Program-made: the position numbers and the translations under genes
In this document: positions 1 to 13,200 of the stretch, piece after piece
Numbering within the stretch: position 1 is the stretch's first letter
How the letters are laid out: each line of letters opens with the position of its first letter
The notes under the pieces: generated by a model
What the model was told of the DNA's origin: nothing
What the model saw: only the letters and a program-made list of their open reading frames with translations
Databases searched by the model: none
Source: Polytrichum commune
Taxonomy: Eukaryota; Streptophyta; Polytrichopsida; Polytrichales; Polytrichaceae
Length of the DNA stretch: 64,000 nt
Direction of reading: 5' to 3'
Assembly (NCBI GenBank): GCA_950295325.1
Contig: OX485806.1
Span: forward strand, 8,618,001-8,682,000

Positions 1-3000
1 CAATGAGACGAAGAGACTTGGATCCTGGTATGGATATGAACGAGATGGTGGTTCGCAGCCACGACATCGTAGACTGAATTCGAGAGGAGGCCTTGTCCGA
101 CAGTGGCAGAGTTGTCCGTCCAGGAGATCCTACTGCAGCGGATAACCACCCCCCTACTCCACCCATTGTATCGACAGACGTTGGAATTGAAGGTATCCCA
201 GGGGTCGGGGTTGACCTGGCATGGATAATGAGTGGTCGGAGCATGGTGATGGCGCGCATGGAAATCCTCAGCGAGTACCATCTCCACAGAGGCCTCGCAC
301 CCCAGTGTTGCGAACTGATGACGAACAGGGTCCGGACGACGGCAATTTGTATGGAGACAATTTTTCCGAGGGAGATGTGTTATCAGATGACGAAGACGCC
401 ATGGACTGGGGAGAATCTGAGGATGAATCTGATGCGGCTGTAACCGCGATGGAAGAGGCTGCAGCTACACCCCTATTTGCAGGTTCGAATCACTCCAGCA
501 TGGGTACTACCTACGTTCTGCTGAGTGGGGGAAAGCTACACGGATGCTCCGACACATATATGGACGAGCTGTTCCGAACGCTTAGCAGCATGATCCTCCC
601 CCAGCCGAACTCGTTGCCCAAGTCGTACCGAGAAGCTTCGGAGTATCTACGGAGGTTAGGTCACACTTACAAAACGTATGACGTTTGTCCAAACAATTGC
701 AAACTGTACAGGGGAGCGTTGAAGCATGCAAGGGTCTGTCCGGAGTGTAGAGCTCCTAGGAAGAGACAGGTCGGACGATCGCAGGTGCCCTACAAGGTCA
801 CCAGAGTTTTTACATTGACTCCTCGTTTGAAGCGTATGTTCCGGAGCCCTATGCAGGCGGCGGCGATGACATGGTGGGCAACTCTACCTCAGGAGGATGG
901 AGTGATGAAGCATGTCTCCGACTCGGCCCAGTGGAAATGGATTTCCAGTCGTTTTAGGGAGGAATTTGGATATGACGACAGGAATGTGCGAATGGCCCTA
1001 GTTACAGACGGGTTTAACCCCAATTCTGATAAAAGAGGGACGTACTCTATATGGCCAATCATGTTGATGAATTACAACATAGCGCCATGGCTCACCACCA
1101 AAAATTACTTTATTATGTTAGCTGTTTTAATTCCCGGTCCTAAGTCTATTACCTCAGAGCATTTCGATGTGTTTATTGAACCGTTGATAGAGGAGTTGCT
1201 GGATCTATGGACTTACGGAGTATACTGTTTGGATGTGGCACAATATAAGCAGTCATCTCATTTTGTCCTTAAAGCGATGGTGATTTGGACTATAGGGGAC
1301 TTCCCAGCGTACGGAATGTTAGCGGGATGCACAACTAATGGCTTCGTGGGCTGCCCAGTCTGTGGAGAGGGATTCAGGTCTAGACGGTCAAAGGTGTTGC
1401 ACAAGAACATATTTTGCGGTTGCAGTCGCAGGTTCCTTGTGGATATAGACCATCATCTCAGATTCGACACTCAAAATTTCAGGGAGATTGAAGACCGGGT
1501 TGCGCCTGTGCCTGTGACTGGAGCTGACGCTCTTGCATATGGGCAGGAGCGGCTTCGGTGGCTACGAGAGGAGGGTACCCCTGCGGATCGAGACCCTGTT
1601 CGGCGAAATGGGATAAAGAGAGTGTCAACCCTCTTCAGGCTACCTTACTGGAAGGCACGGATTTTCTAAACCTTTTTAAAACAAAATCCACTGTTGTATA
1701 CGCATTGCATCCGAGAGAATGGGTGGTCAAACCTCATTCCCTCGACAGTGTTTTGTCGATGCTATGTGACCTGTATCAGATAGGCCGTGTAGTTTAATTG
1801 GTGTCGAAATGTTTAACCAACAAGGTGTTTTTTAAAATTAGCCTACAACGACTCCTAGTTGATCTCTGGACTAACTTTCCGAGAATAAGATAGTGTCATT
1901 CACTTGCAATGTTAGCATGTACCTGACACCTTCGTTGTCATGCAATTCATCAATACTTGCTTTCCGTTGTTCACTTGCAATTTATTAAAGATGCCAGTCG
2001 ATATCTCCAATTAGTTTACTGAGGAGAGTTAATGACAGTAAGATGGACCGTAGTGTGTCACCAGCAAATGCTTGAGAAAGAGCATCGTTGATGGGTATGC
2101 GCTGGCCTTAACCTATCGCCGCCTTTATCTTCAGGAGCTCCCAGTGCGACATACTTTAGACGTTATGCACGTTGAGAAAAACGTGGCGGCTACCATCACC
2201 GGGTTCCTACTAGGAGAGGAAGATACGGTTGCTGTACGAAAAGATATGCAGGAGTGCTCGGTTATGGAGGACCTCCACCTAGTGAGAGAAGGGGACACCG
2301 AAAACTACCTCATGCCTCATGCCCCATATGTGCTGAGTCCGGGAGAGAAAAGACGTGTGCTTGAAACCATTAAGAGTGTCAAGGTCCCCTCAGGTCACTG
2401 CGCCAATTTCTCGAAATTGGTAAATTTGGAGAAAGGTAAGTTACAATTCCTGAAAAGCCATGATTGGCACGTGCTTTTGGAGGAGATACTCCCAGCTGCT
2501 CTAAGGGGATCGATGGCGATGGCTCCGCGTGTAGCCGTCATTCGACTAGGCCACTGCTTCAAGAGATTTTGTGAAAAGGTTATCCTGGTAAGTGACCTAC
2601 CAGCACTCCAAACTTACGTAGCTGAAACTTTTGCCATGTTGGAGATACACTTCCCCCCTGCGTTCTTTAATGTCATGGAGCACCTTCCACTGCATTTGCC
2701 TCGAGAGTTGTATTGGTGTGGTCCAGTTCACGCCAGGTGGATGTACAGTGTCGAACGGTACCTCGGGCACTTGAAGAGTCTTGTCAGAAATAAGGCGAGG
2801 CCTGAGGGGTCGATGGCAATGGGGTATATGTACGAAGAGGCTCTGGGGTTTGTGACGGAACATTTTCGACTCTATCCGGTATCCGCTAGACTCATTTGGG
2901 ATATGGACGAGGATGACCAAGACAGTGGAGAGGTTTTAGAGGGAAATGGTAGAAGCGAACATTGGGGCGACGAGGACCTGAAAGAGCTGCACGAGCACAT

Positions 3001-4179
3001 TATCCGCCACTGTGATGCAACGGATGAACTGTATACGTAAGTGCCCCAGTACAAAAAAGATTGTACTTGTACAAATTTGTTAGTATATTGTTATTTTAAA
3101 TAATTAGCTTTGGAACTGGGTATCTGGGTTAATGTAACACTCGGCACAACATGACATACACCCTTGTGTTCGATGAACACCTGTGCAGGGAATACACTAC
3201 CATGTACCGAACAAGGGATAGACGCAATCGACGTAGACCCCCCCCCATTTTCGGAGTGGCTCGAGGACCGCGTGAGGGAAATGTGCAGGGTAGGTGAGAA
3301 CCCATCTGAAGACCTGATCACAATGTCGCGGCTCCCCTCGCCAGTCGTGAGGCACCACCCATCTATGTGGGCTTATGGATATCACTTTCGATCGGAGGAC
3401 GTCAATGGCGGGGCATATGTCTCGTTCGACGCAGGGGTGGCTGCGATTATAAATCAGACTTGTCGATCATCTAGAGCGGATCGTCATCCAGTTGAGGCAG
3501 AGCTCCTGTACGTGGGCGTTGTTGAGGACATTCTGAGGGTAGACTACGGACACCTTCATATCAATGTTTTAAAATGTTCGTGGGTGAAGCCCCACCTAGA
3601 GGGTGTCCCAACAATCAGGCGGGATGAAGATGGATTTTGGTCTGTTAAATACAGATCGCGGCAGCCACCCGGTGTGGAGCCATACTTGATGCCTGTACAT
3701 GCTAGACAGGTAAGACATGTTAATTTTGATGGAAATTCAAGATGTCACGTTGTGGATGTGCAACAAAGGAGAGTCCCGCAACGTGTTTTTAGCGCAAATT
3801 GATACCCCGCTTGGACTCGCAGGTTTACTTTGTGGATGATCCCCTCGATCGTGAATGGAAAGTGGTCAGGTACAAGACACCACGTTCTCGCAGAGTGACA
3901 GATGCACTCTCTGAAGGATCGTTATCAGCACCTGGGAGGACAAACGCCACTCACGGCACAAGAAGCGTTCCTCTGTCGGATGATGTCCAGGACGTGGCCC
4001 CTCCTGACCAAGTCGTCAATGCCGCCGTCGAGGTTGTTATGGCCGACGAGGAAATGGACGAAGAAGCGGCTCATCGTGAAGTCGATCATGAGGATGTGTC
4101 CGATGAGGAGCCCCCAGACACCCCACCCGATGAACTCACACAGGCTTTGTTTGTCGAAGATCCGATTGACGACGTGTAG
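1..4179 (+). mobile_element. CACTA (En/Spm) DNA transposon, left side cut by window edge
   Basis: The stretch carries a TNP2-type transposase gene (described separately), the hallmark of plant CACTA elements. The left terminal repeat lies outside the window. I could not find a convincing CACTA-type right terminus after the transposase stop at 4179, so the right border is set at the last supported coding base; the element probably continues into the 4.2-5.1 kb spacer. The gene is more GC-rich than the spacer that follows. No target-site duplication can be checked without the left end. Confidence 0.8.
221..4179 (+). CDS. TNP2-like CACTA transposase (tnp2 domain, DUF4218, DUF4216), frameshifted
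   Basis: This is the transposase that would cut and move the CACTA element. Likely exons are 221-1654, 2135-3036, 3189-3709 and 3823-4179. Exon 1 holds an acidic N-terminus, a Cys pair region (VCPNNC, VCPEC) and the tnp2 core with CPVCGEGF. Exon 2 begins at the conserved join LPYWK/ELPVRHTLDVMHVEKN and contains the DUF4218-type block with HLPRELYWCGPVHARWMY. Exon 3 has the DUF4216 region (EDILRVDYG, CSWV), and exon 4 continues it (VYFVDDPLDREW) into an acidic tail. Introns 2 and 3 have GT..AG borders; intron 1 (1655-2134) ends in a good AG but begins with GC. Phase is kept across intron 2, but the nine-C run at 3238-3246 puts the downstream DUF4216 frame off by one. The copy is therefore either newly disabled or carries a homopolymer base error. 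The N-terminus may start upstream of 221. Confidence 0.8.
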
Positions 4180-4299
4180 AAGGTGACATGTGTCTTCTGT
4201 ACTGTCTGTCATTCCCGCAAGTTTCATTTGGTGTTCGGAGAACATGGCTGTCGATGTTTTTGAGAATTTCCGATTTGTTTAACAAATGTTTTTTTTTCC

Positions 4300-4514
4300 C
4301 CGCCAAACACTTTGGGAGTTACGGTGGAATCACAGGTTCCACACCACAACACCAATGAAGCAGAGCAGGTTCGGGTTCCCGTCCTCGATGCAACGTGGGC
4401 GGACATTCCCGGCGGGGTCTTTACTGCGGAAGCAACACCATTCTCCGTTCTGCGTTTGAAGAACATTCCATTGGACATTCCGGCAGGTAATAACATCCAC
4501 CGTTATATGGATTA
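4300..4514 (+). other. Possible further exon of the CACTA element
   Basis: An open stretch follows a pyrimidine-rich run with AG, encodes a plausible protein segment (ATWADIPGGVFTAEATPFSV), and is followed by a GTAATA donor-like site at about 4487. It could be a 3' exon of the transposase transcript or of a second CACTA gene. I recognise no domain in it. Confidence 0.25.
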
Positions 4515-6600
4515 TATTTGAGGTAATTGTCTGTCCAGTAAGCTGATCAAGCATAAAGCCACCCTAACCACATTGTCCGTGATTTATTGCCCCAGCAGCG
4601 AAACAAGGCTCAGGTTGGCGATCCAAGGCTATCCGAACACTGAAGGGGAGCAGATGATGTTGGAACACAGTGGTAGTGGTGAGCAGTGAGAAGGTACCAA
4701 CATTGTCAAGAATGCGGGTGTGTGTGTTCGACATGGATGGTGGAGATGCGAGAGACTAGGTGGGGTGATGACTAAAGAACATGGAACGCATAAGTGGAGC
4801 AGATATTAAGCACTTAGAATATAGGCATAACAGTTTGATCGTGAGATACCGTAGCGAAAGGAATGGGCAGGTAGGCTCCGAAGCGGATATGATCGTGAAA
4901 AGTAGATAGTGGCTAGGGGATGCTGCCTTTCAGTAGACAGAACTAGGAGTTTGGTTATGTGCCATTCAATTGCTATCCCGCTCTTATGTAATAGAAGCTT
5001 CAGGCTTGAAGCATTTTGTAATGAACACTTATAAAAGTGACTCGTTCTTTTCAGCATGAGTGGACTCATTACTGTAAACACATGCATAAAACATCCAACT
5101 CATTCTGTCGTTACCCGATGCCCAGGACAGTGTAACCCTAAACCCTAAAGACCTCTGTGCATGTCATCATATGCAAAAAAACATACTGTAACAAGTATGA
5201 TGTTGTTGAAAAAATTATTGCACATATGCGCCCCAGCAGCCAATTGCAACTGATGTAAATCACATAGAATTCTGTAAAAACCAGATTTACCATTTACTCT
5301 ACTGAAGCCATCAGTTTTCCAACATTCACCCGAGCACTTGAACGAAGTGCCAAATCGATCGACATCCATCCAGATGTGAAAACGAAATCCCGAACTTTCG
5401 AGACCCGATTTCATACAAAACCCTGCGTAGAATCACCGTGAAGGTGACGTGTACGGGACTCCTTCCGGAGAATCCACGCTGTATTTGCCCATAGACCTCT
5501 TGGAATTACCCCTTCTCTCTGATTGGACACTACATTCGGAGAAGAGTGAAAAGCTGTGCGGAGGAACCGCACACCATCCCGAAGGCCAGATATCCGATCC
5601 GAGCAGTGAAGGACGACAGTCCCCTCTAAGGCGGAATGGGGAACGACGCTGCTGCTAGTAGTGATGGGGGCATTGGGATCGCATGCCTTTCTTCATGCTC
5701 TATGGGCGTTCTCTTGTTGTCATTTTGAAGGTCTTTGGTGGAGTATTGCCATTTTTGGGTTTTGTTGCAAAATCTCACTACTTTCGGTCCATGTTATTTC
5801 GTCCTCGCTCAAAGAAGACAATTTTGATCTGCTCAACAACATTGTTGTCACCATGAAGATTAAGAGAGAGGTCTTGAGCATGAATTGCAAGCATAGTGTG
5901 TGTTTACTTCAATCTCAATTTTAGTAAGCTCTCTTCTAGATGCTAGACACCTCTATCATGGTCTTTGCATCTATGATATTGGATGCTCGTCAAAAAAAAT
6001 TTTGATAAAAATGTAACAAAGAAGATTTCCATTCTCTTAAGAATGTGAGGTATTTTTTGTATGAACTTAGTATTTTATATTTTTATATGTTATACAATAC
6101 CATATTATAGAGTTCTTATCATTTGGTGTGTGTTCATTACATTTTTGTAAATTATATGTTTGGATTGTTATTTAGGTAGAGGGAAAGTGTGATGTGATTA
6201 TGACACTAGAGTACCCAAACGAAGACGATAAGGAGATTGCTTTGTTGTCAAAGAACAACAATCATAAAGGTTCTTGCGAGCGAGTCATCACCATACAAGC
6301 GGTGGGAAGCACAAGAAGTTACCTCCTTTGAGGGGCAAACATGTGGGAAGAGCTAATGAAGGGAATGAATGTGATAAACATTGTCAATCACAAATGTAGG
6401 TGGGCATCAATTCTCGAATATGAATACTTAGAAGCACTTCCCTAGATAATCAACCCGCCCACATAGAAGCACAAAAAATTACAAGGGCTTTATGTGATAG
6501 ATTACGCCAAAGGACTAGGGCATTCCACAAATAATGGCCCACTTGAGGACATGAGCCGGAGGACAAGGCCATTATTCATGGACTGCCTTGTCCGAGGGCG
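4515..6600. other. Gene-free spacer between CACTA element and V-ATPase gene
   Basis: No supported gene. There is a short interstitial telomere-like tract (two CCCTAAA units) at about 5134-5148, a moderately GC-rich block at 5440-5660 without a recognisable product, and AT-rich sequence at 5990-6180. Open frames here are short and show no family motif. Confidence 0.5.
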
Positions 6601-7248
6601 TTATTGAGCGTAAAGCCCTAGATCAAATTGCAACCATCGGATGCTTGCATGCAGGATCTACGGTGCATATGCCGTTATGTTTGAAGTCCTGCCGTGATCT
6701 ACGGTTGGAAATTACATTACGGTGTGTAAGGAGCCTACTCTTAGCAAAGGAATATCTGAGCCAGGGCTTTACGAAACCAGGAAGAGTGGTGCCCAAGGGA
6801 GAGCCACCCACCCGGAGATTTCCCGGGTCATCTCTCACCTTCGGTTTCTTGAGCTTCTTCTTGAAGTCATGCTCCCATGACACACACTGCAGTGACTTAG
6901 TTTCTCTACTTTTCGGTTAGGTTTCCCTTGCACATTGGCTCCATGCTGTGCTTTGCGATCGAAATTTCCAACGTGGATTGATATCTTGACTGTATTTTTC
7001 TGAGAGCACTACGTTTGCCGGAGTTTTCCGGTCGCAAATTGGTATAGAACTTCATGACGGGATGTGCAGGGTGCCTTTACGTATAACTTGTGGTATGCTG
7101 AACCTCATAACATTTCGTGATATGGTTCCAGTGCATGCATAATACGTGCAGATTGATACATTAAACAATATATATTGGGCGACCTTAAGCTTGTGCCGTT
7201 TGGAGTATTGCTGAGGATTGCTGAGCAAGCATCATCGCGGCTTTCAAA
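6601..7248 (+). promoter_or_regulatory. Presumed promoter and 5' UTR of the V-ATPase subunit a gene
   Basis: This is the sequence directly upstream of the start codon at 7249. I see no unambiguous TATA box or upstream intron. The assignment rests only on position. Confidence 0.3.
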
Positions 7249-10200
7249 ATGGTGCGCATGGATTTGTTCCGCTCGGAGGAGATGAACAAGGTGCAGCTCA
7301 TCATTCCCTCCGATTCTGCTCATTATACGATGACCTATTTGGCGGAAATCGGTCAACTCCAATTCAAGGACGTAAGTTTCTTCTTTGATTTGTGCCTCCC
7401 GCTGCAATATTTGTTTGCACGAAATTGTTGTTTATTCACATCTGTAAGTCATATCCATAAGCACATTCTCAGCAATTCCAACGATCTCTACTTGTTAGGA
7501 GACTCTTAACCCCTAAGCGCCTAAGAGACCATTTTTGGGCTCTCAATCACTTGACAAGCCGGTTTGAGGTTCAAGGGCAGCTGTGACGCAGTTGGAATTT
7601 ATTTTGGGGTAGGATGAAGGCTGGAGGCTTAATTCAGGGCAGCCTTCATCATAATGTGGCCAGTTGTTTAAGAGTAGTGGGTTGTCAAAGTTCAGTATAA
7701 GTGTCACACTTTTTGTAGTGTAGAGATGGTGTTCCCAATAACAAAGAGTATTGACACAAACGATGATATTCAAACATATGGTAGTATTTTCCTTGCAGCT
7801 TTTCCTGACATATATATTTTATATCTATAAGATATTTTCAAGTGATTTTTTTAAAATGCCGAGATAGATATTATAAGCATTACTCTAAGCAAAAATTGTA
7901 TAGATTTTTGGGCTGATCCTTTATGAACAACTTTTCCTTGAGAAGTTTTCTCTTTTTTAGAGAGGAACATTCATTTTATACCCTATTTCAAAATTGATGA
8001 AAACCCTCAGGCGTTTAGGGGTTAACCAGCTACATCTGAACTCTTCACAATTCATGACCTTGGTTGATCCTTGTGCTGTGCTTTTGTCCAATGGCAGCTC
8101 AATCCTGGAAAAAGCCCGTTCCAACGAGCGTATGCTGCACAGGTACCTGCAATCCATATCAGCTGATGATTACCTTAGTTTCATTCTATTTTTTAAGCAA
8201 GGAAAGGTGCAAGTGACACTATAGACGAATTTTAATGTCGTTTTGTAGTTGTAATTCGTGAATCCTATCCTTCAGTCTGTCAAGAAGCTCCAATATCTTC
8301 AAGAGTACAGATGGATAATATTGAGTTCTCACTCGACGTCTTTGTGGTGGCAAGATTTTAATTGCACGGTCGGAACCTCTAGAGGCGGAACTGAATTGAC
8401 AATTGTAGTCACAGGTGAAATGCAAGATAAATTCATGATACTATGGAGAATTTGGAAAGGCTTTACATCTGCTGAAATAGGAATCTCTGATCTTGCGACA
8501 AAATTTTCAGCCTGTGTCTCACACTTGACTAGCATAATACTGAAAATATTTATAGGGAACAGACAACACAGATGGGAAACATATGAAAATGGCATCGTGG
8601 GCGAGGAAGATGACGAAATAAGGGAAAAAATTGAACACTTATGCTAAGTCGAGCATGTGTAATGGCAGGCGAAACGGTGTGGAGATATGGCAAGAAAATT
8701 GCGCTGGTTTGAAGATGAGATTCTGAAAACAGGCCAGACGGTTGTGCCAAGGAACTTGTCAGACAAGGAGCTTGAGCTAGATGAAGTGGAGGTCAATTCT
8801 TACCATGTTAATCTACATACGAAAACCCATAGAAAAGATTCTGCACCATCTGAAATTGTTAAAAGCATTTATGTGCCTTGCGCTAGTAACATGGTTCTGG
8901 TCAATAATCGAGTCAGCAGATTGCAAGTAGATGAATTATAAACTGAGCGAGTAAATAAGAAACTCGTCTTTTGACACAGCTGAGATTAGCGGAGTTGGAG
9001 GTGGAGCTTTTGGAGATCAACAATAACAGTGAAAAACTCAACAGGAATCACAGAGAGCTTACAGAGTTAAATTTGGTATTACAGAGGGTGAGCTTCCTGC
9101 GAATCACAGAATCATTTCAAAATATAAGATGCTAACAAAGAGTTTATCTGGTGCACCCGATTGATTAGCTTTCACCAGAATGACCACTTATGCCAACCGC
9201 TTTGACATGGTGTTGCCGGGCTGAAGGCAAGCGTGTTTTTCAGTTCTGCAAGAAGTGTTGCCGACGTACAGCAAAGGCGTGCAGAAATTGCAACAGCTAC
9301 TGCAACGGATGTGGAGGATGTGGACCATCCCCTCCTGCTTGAACAGGTGTAGTGTGTGAGTCTGCTCCTCCATTCAGGCCTGCATCTTCCTTGCGTTACA
9401 ACAGGTCTCTTTTTTCTAAAGATACTAATAATTTTATCTATTGAAGAAACTCTTATAATCACAACATGTCATTCTTGGGACCCTTTATGGATTTACATAC
9501 GTTTTCTTGTCCTACAATTGATTCGCTCACATCTCGTTGTCTAATGTGTGGCTGTCATTGAGCTTGGAAGGCTTGGTTATTGTTTATAAAGTCCTCAGAA
9601 TCTCAAAGACATCCATTGGGCGGGCATATTCTAATAGTAGCGAACGGATGGGTGGCAGGAGATGCCGACAAATCCATCCAAGCAAGTGCGGTTGGGTTGC
9701 ATAGCAGGGATGTTGGCGAAGTCGAAGTGCATGCCCTTTGAGCGTATCCTCTTTCGTGCAACTCGCGGTAACATGTATCTCAAACAAGCGTCCTTGGCCG
9801 ACCTGGTTGTTGATCCTATCACTGGTGAAAAGGTGCTGGTTTTTCCTTCTTTTGCACAGATGTGGTTATTACTTGTGTGATGGGGATATTATACACACCT
9901 TTCTTTGTGACCTGCTAAAAACAGAGAATGGAGCAGCATTTCTTATGGTTTCCATGAATCTGCCCTTATTAATGACTCAAAAACCAGTTGATTCGGTTCA
10001 TTTTGTTCCGGTCTGAGATTCTGTCATGAGGAGATCAGCGGTCTTACATATACCATATTTTAGGTCATGAGATAGTGTTAATCATATTGCTCACTCGTGC
10101 TCGTGTAGGTCGAGAAAGTCGTTTTCGTAGTATTTTTTGCTGGTGAACGGGCACAACTAAAGATCACAAAGATATGTGAGGCTTTTGGAGCAAATCGTTA

Positions 10201-13200
10201 CCCGTTCCCAGAGAATGCTTCTCGGCAGCGGCAGATGAAAGCTGAGGTAACTGGCCATTGGTCGAATTCAAACAACAAACATCAATGTGATGCACTGGTT
10301 GAAACAAGGATGGCATATACTGCAAGAAAGTGCTTCTCATTTGCTAGACTTATGTGTACTTAAGCCAAAGTAGATCTAATTACATGTTGGAGCCAGACAC
10401 TTGGAGATTAAGTCGCCAACTTGTGCTGTTCATGAGAAGCTGTGAAGAGAAGGTGTGTTCAATTTGTCGATACAATGTTCAAAGACTATGGGATTGAAGA
10501 GTGTGTATAAATCAAGCAATCTTGCCAATGGGGCTCATCCAACAACCAGTTGTTTGGTAGAAGCAGACAGTGATTCCCCATAAATATCGAAGCCTCAAAT
10601 ATATTGGTCCCTCTTGAGATTGTGGAGAGAGCAGATACTCCTGGCTGAATCGGCTGCTTGAAACCTCTCCTTTTGAAATCTTACCTGGGGTTTGTTGGTC
10701 CAGGTAGCCACAAGATTGTCAGAGATACAAGAAACTCTGAGCGCAGGCACTCATCACCGCAACAACATTTTGAACAGCATCGGCTATAGCTTGGACGCGT
10801 GGATTCTCATGGTATCCCCTAAACTTCACCATACAAATGTTGGTCAAGGATATCAATTCTGGGCAGATTGACTAGCTGAACCAAGTCATATAGAAAGTCC
10901 TTAAAGAGAATTAATCTTCATGTCCCAAAAGTAAGGTCTGGGTGGCTGTCATCAGTTTTGAAAGTGATGCACTCTTTTACGGAAAGACTGATGCCACTGG
11001 AAATACGAGTAACTAAAACTACTGAGAGCCGCTTTAAATTGGAGAGCAGCAATTTCAAAATAAGCAAGAACCATTCACTTTGATTGGTATTAGAGCAGAG
11101 TGTGCATAATTGCAAAACAAGTCATACAGAAAAGTATATGAGTGAGAAATAATGATTTTTAAGATGAGCACAGAATATCCTGAACTTCTCCCGCCAATTT
11201 CTTGGTCCCTTGGTTACATGGTTCACATGTTGACAGCAACAACTTGAGGGAGTACGTCTGCATACATGCACCTATAATGAACTGGATACCTCGAGATGGG
11301 AAACTCAAATTTATCACAAGCATGAAGTAATTTAAGGTTGGTATTTTAGAGGGTCCATACTTAGTCAGAAATCTCTTCAACTCCCAGCTGAAGAGTGAGA
11401 TAAGAAGTTTTTACTTGTTCCCTCATAGTTCCAATATTGATGTCAAGCTAAAAGCACTACGACATATGATTATGACAGGGGTGGTCATCCAAAGCAGTGA
11501 AATCTAAGTTGTATGTACATTTGATCCACCTGTGTTTCCATTTGTACAGATTCGGAAAGAACAGGCTATTTACCATACATTAAATATGCTGAGCATGGAT
11601 GTTACACGTAAGTGCCTAGTTGCTGAGGGGTGGTGTCCCGTCAAAGCAAAGCCTGAGGTTTGTTAACAGACATTCTTTCGTGATCCAAACAAGTTCATAA
11701 CAAAGTTTTCCGTTTTCCATCTTATCTATCACGTAAGTTAGCAGACATTAAGCTTCTGGCTCTTCTGTGAGGCACCGGGGCGGGAAATAGAATTTAATTC
11801 CGTTGGAAAATGAGTCCTGTAGTCAGATAATGGCAGATTTGTGGGCAGTGAAACAACTACACAGGAAGCTACTAAAAACTCTTAGTTTATGCTTTTCAAT
11901 TGGGAGGAGCTATAGATCCAGGACGCATTGATGAGAGCAACTGTTAGCAGCCAGTCTCAGCTGAGCACCATCTTTCATGTTATGCATACCAAGGAGTCGC
12001 CCCCGACCTTTTATGAGACCAATGAATTTACAGTTGCCTTTCAAGAAATTGTTGATGCTTACGGGTAAGTATCTCACTGAGCTCTGCCCTAGTTATTATT
12101 GGAAAAAGTCATCCCCATGGTGTGTGTGAGAAGAAGCATTGAGATTTAGACAAACGAATTGAAATTTTTTTGCTTCTCAATGTCTATAAAAATAAAGCAT
12201 TGAGATAAGAAATGACACTGATGGAGTTACATGTGAAGTGGTAAAATTGAGCATTTTGCAAATCATTTCTTCAAACCACTCTTGTGGCACTCGTATACTA
12301 TGGGTGTTTGGACTTAGTTTGGCCATTCGGATAAAGAATCTCGAAGTGATTAGTGGTAAGTTGATCTTCAGTTTATTTATTCTCAACTTCGGATACTTTC
12401 AACACCCTGCCTAGGCGCGTTACGCTGGACACCGTTGTGCAGACTGGCTTTGAGTTTCCTTAATTACTGTGGAAGCTTCACCTGGTCAGCCATGCAAGGA
12501 ATTTTGGATTCTTTTCTCTCTAAAAGATGGACATGTTCCATTGTTCTTATCACCTTGCACCCTGATCTCTGAAAAGACACAACAATGAATCTCCAGAAGG
12601 ATTAGAAATGCCTAAAGGTCTGATCTTTGTCTCCGAGAGGTTGATTATTTGAAGCCTTCGGTGCTCTAGCCACCAATCACTATGAAAAATAGTCAACTTT
12701 GAGAACATCGTATAATGCATCTGAGGGTCAGAAGATTTCAAGGGTTTGTTATATTAATTTCGCTCCCAGGGAGTAAAACTTCTTCCTGTTGCACTCATGT
12801 TTTCTTACTAATTTCATGTAAGCACTTCAAAATTGCTGGAGGTTTCCAAAAAAGTTCAAAGTTGAGCTTCACATCGGTACTTCTGAATATTCCATTTGTT
12901 CCGCTAGTTGTAGGTCGTATGTGCGGGCGTCCAAAATGCTAATTGCTGGGTGACAAGAATATGAATGTTTTGCTTACAGGGTGGCACGATACCAGGAGGC
13001 GAATCCTGGGTGCTTCACAATTGTGACCTTCCCCTTCCTCTTTGCTGTCATGTTTGGCGACTGGGGTCATGGCATTGTGGTCCTTTTTGCAGCAATTTAT
13101 CTCATTTGGAAAGAAAAGAAGTTTGAGAGCCAGGTACTTATAATACTCCCATCCCTCTGGTCTGCAGTTGGGTTTTTTCGAATGGGGGTGCTAGAAGTGG

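Noticed and set aside
221..443. Alternative frame open from 93 to 443 at the left edge
   Set aside because: It overlaps the transposase N-terminus in another frame and shows no family motif. The 221 frame continues into conserved tnp2 sequence.
5134..5148. Telomere-type CCCTAAA pair as a possible chromosome end
   Set aside because: Only two units with ordinary sequence on both sides; an interstitial word, not a telomere.
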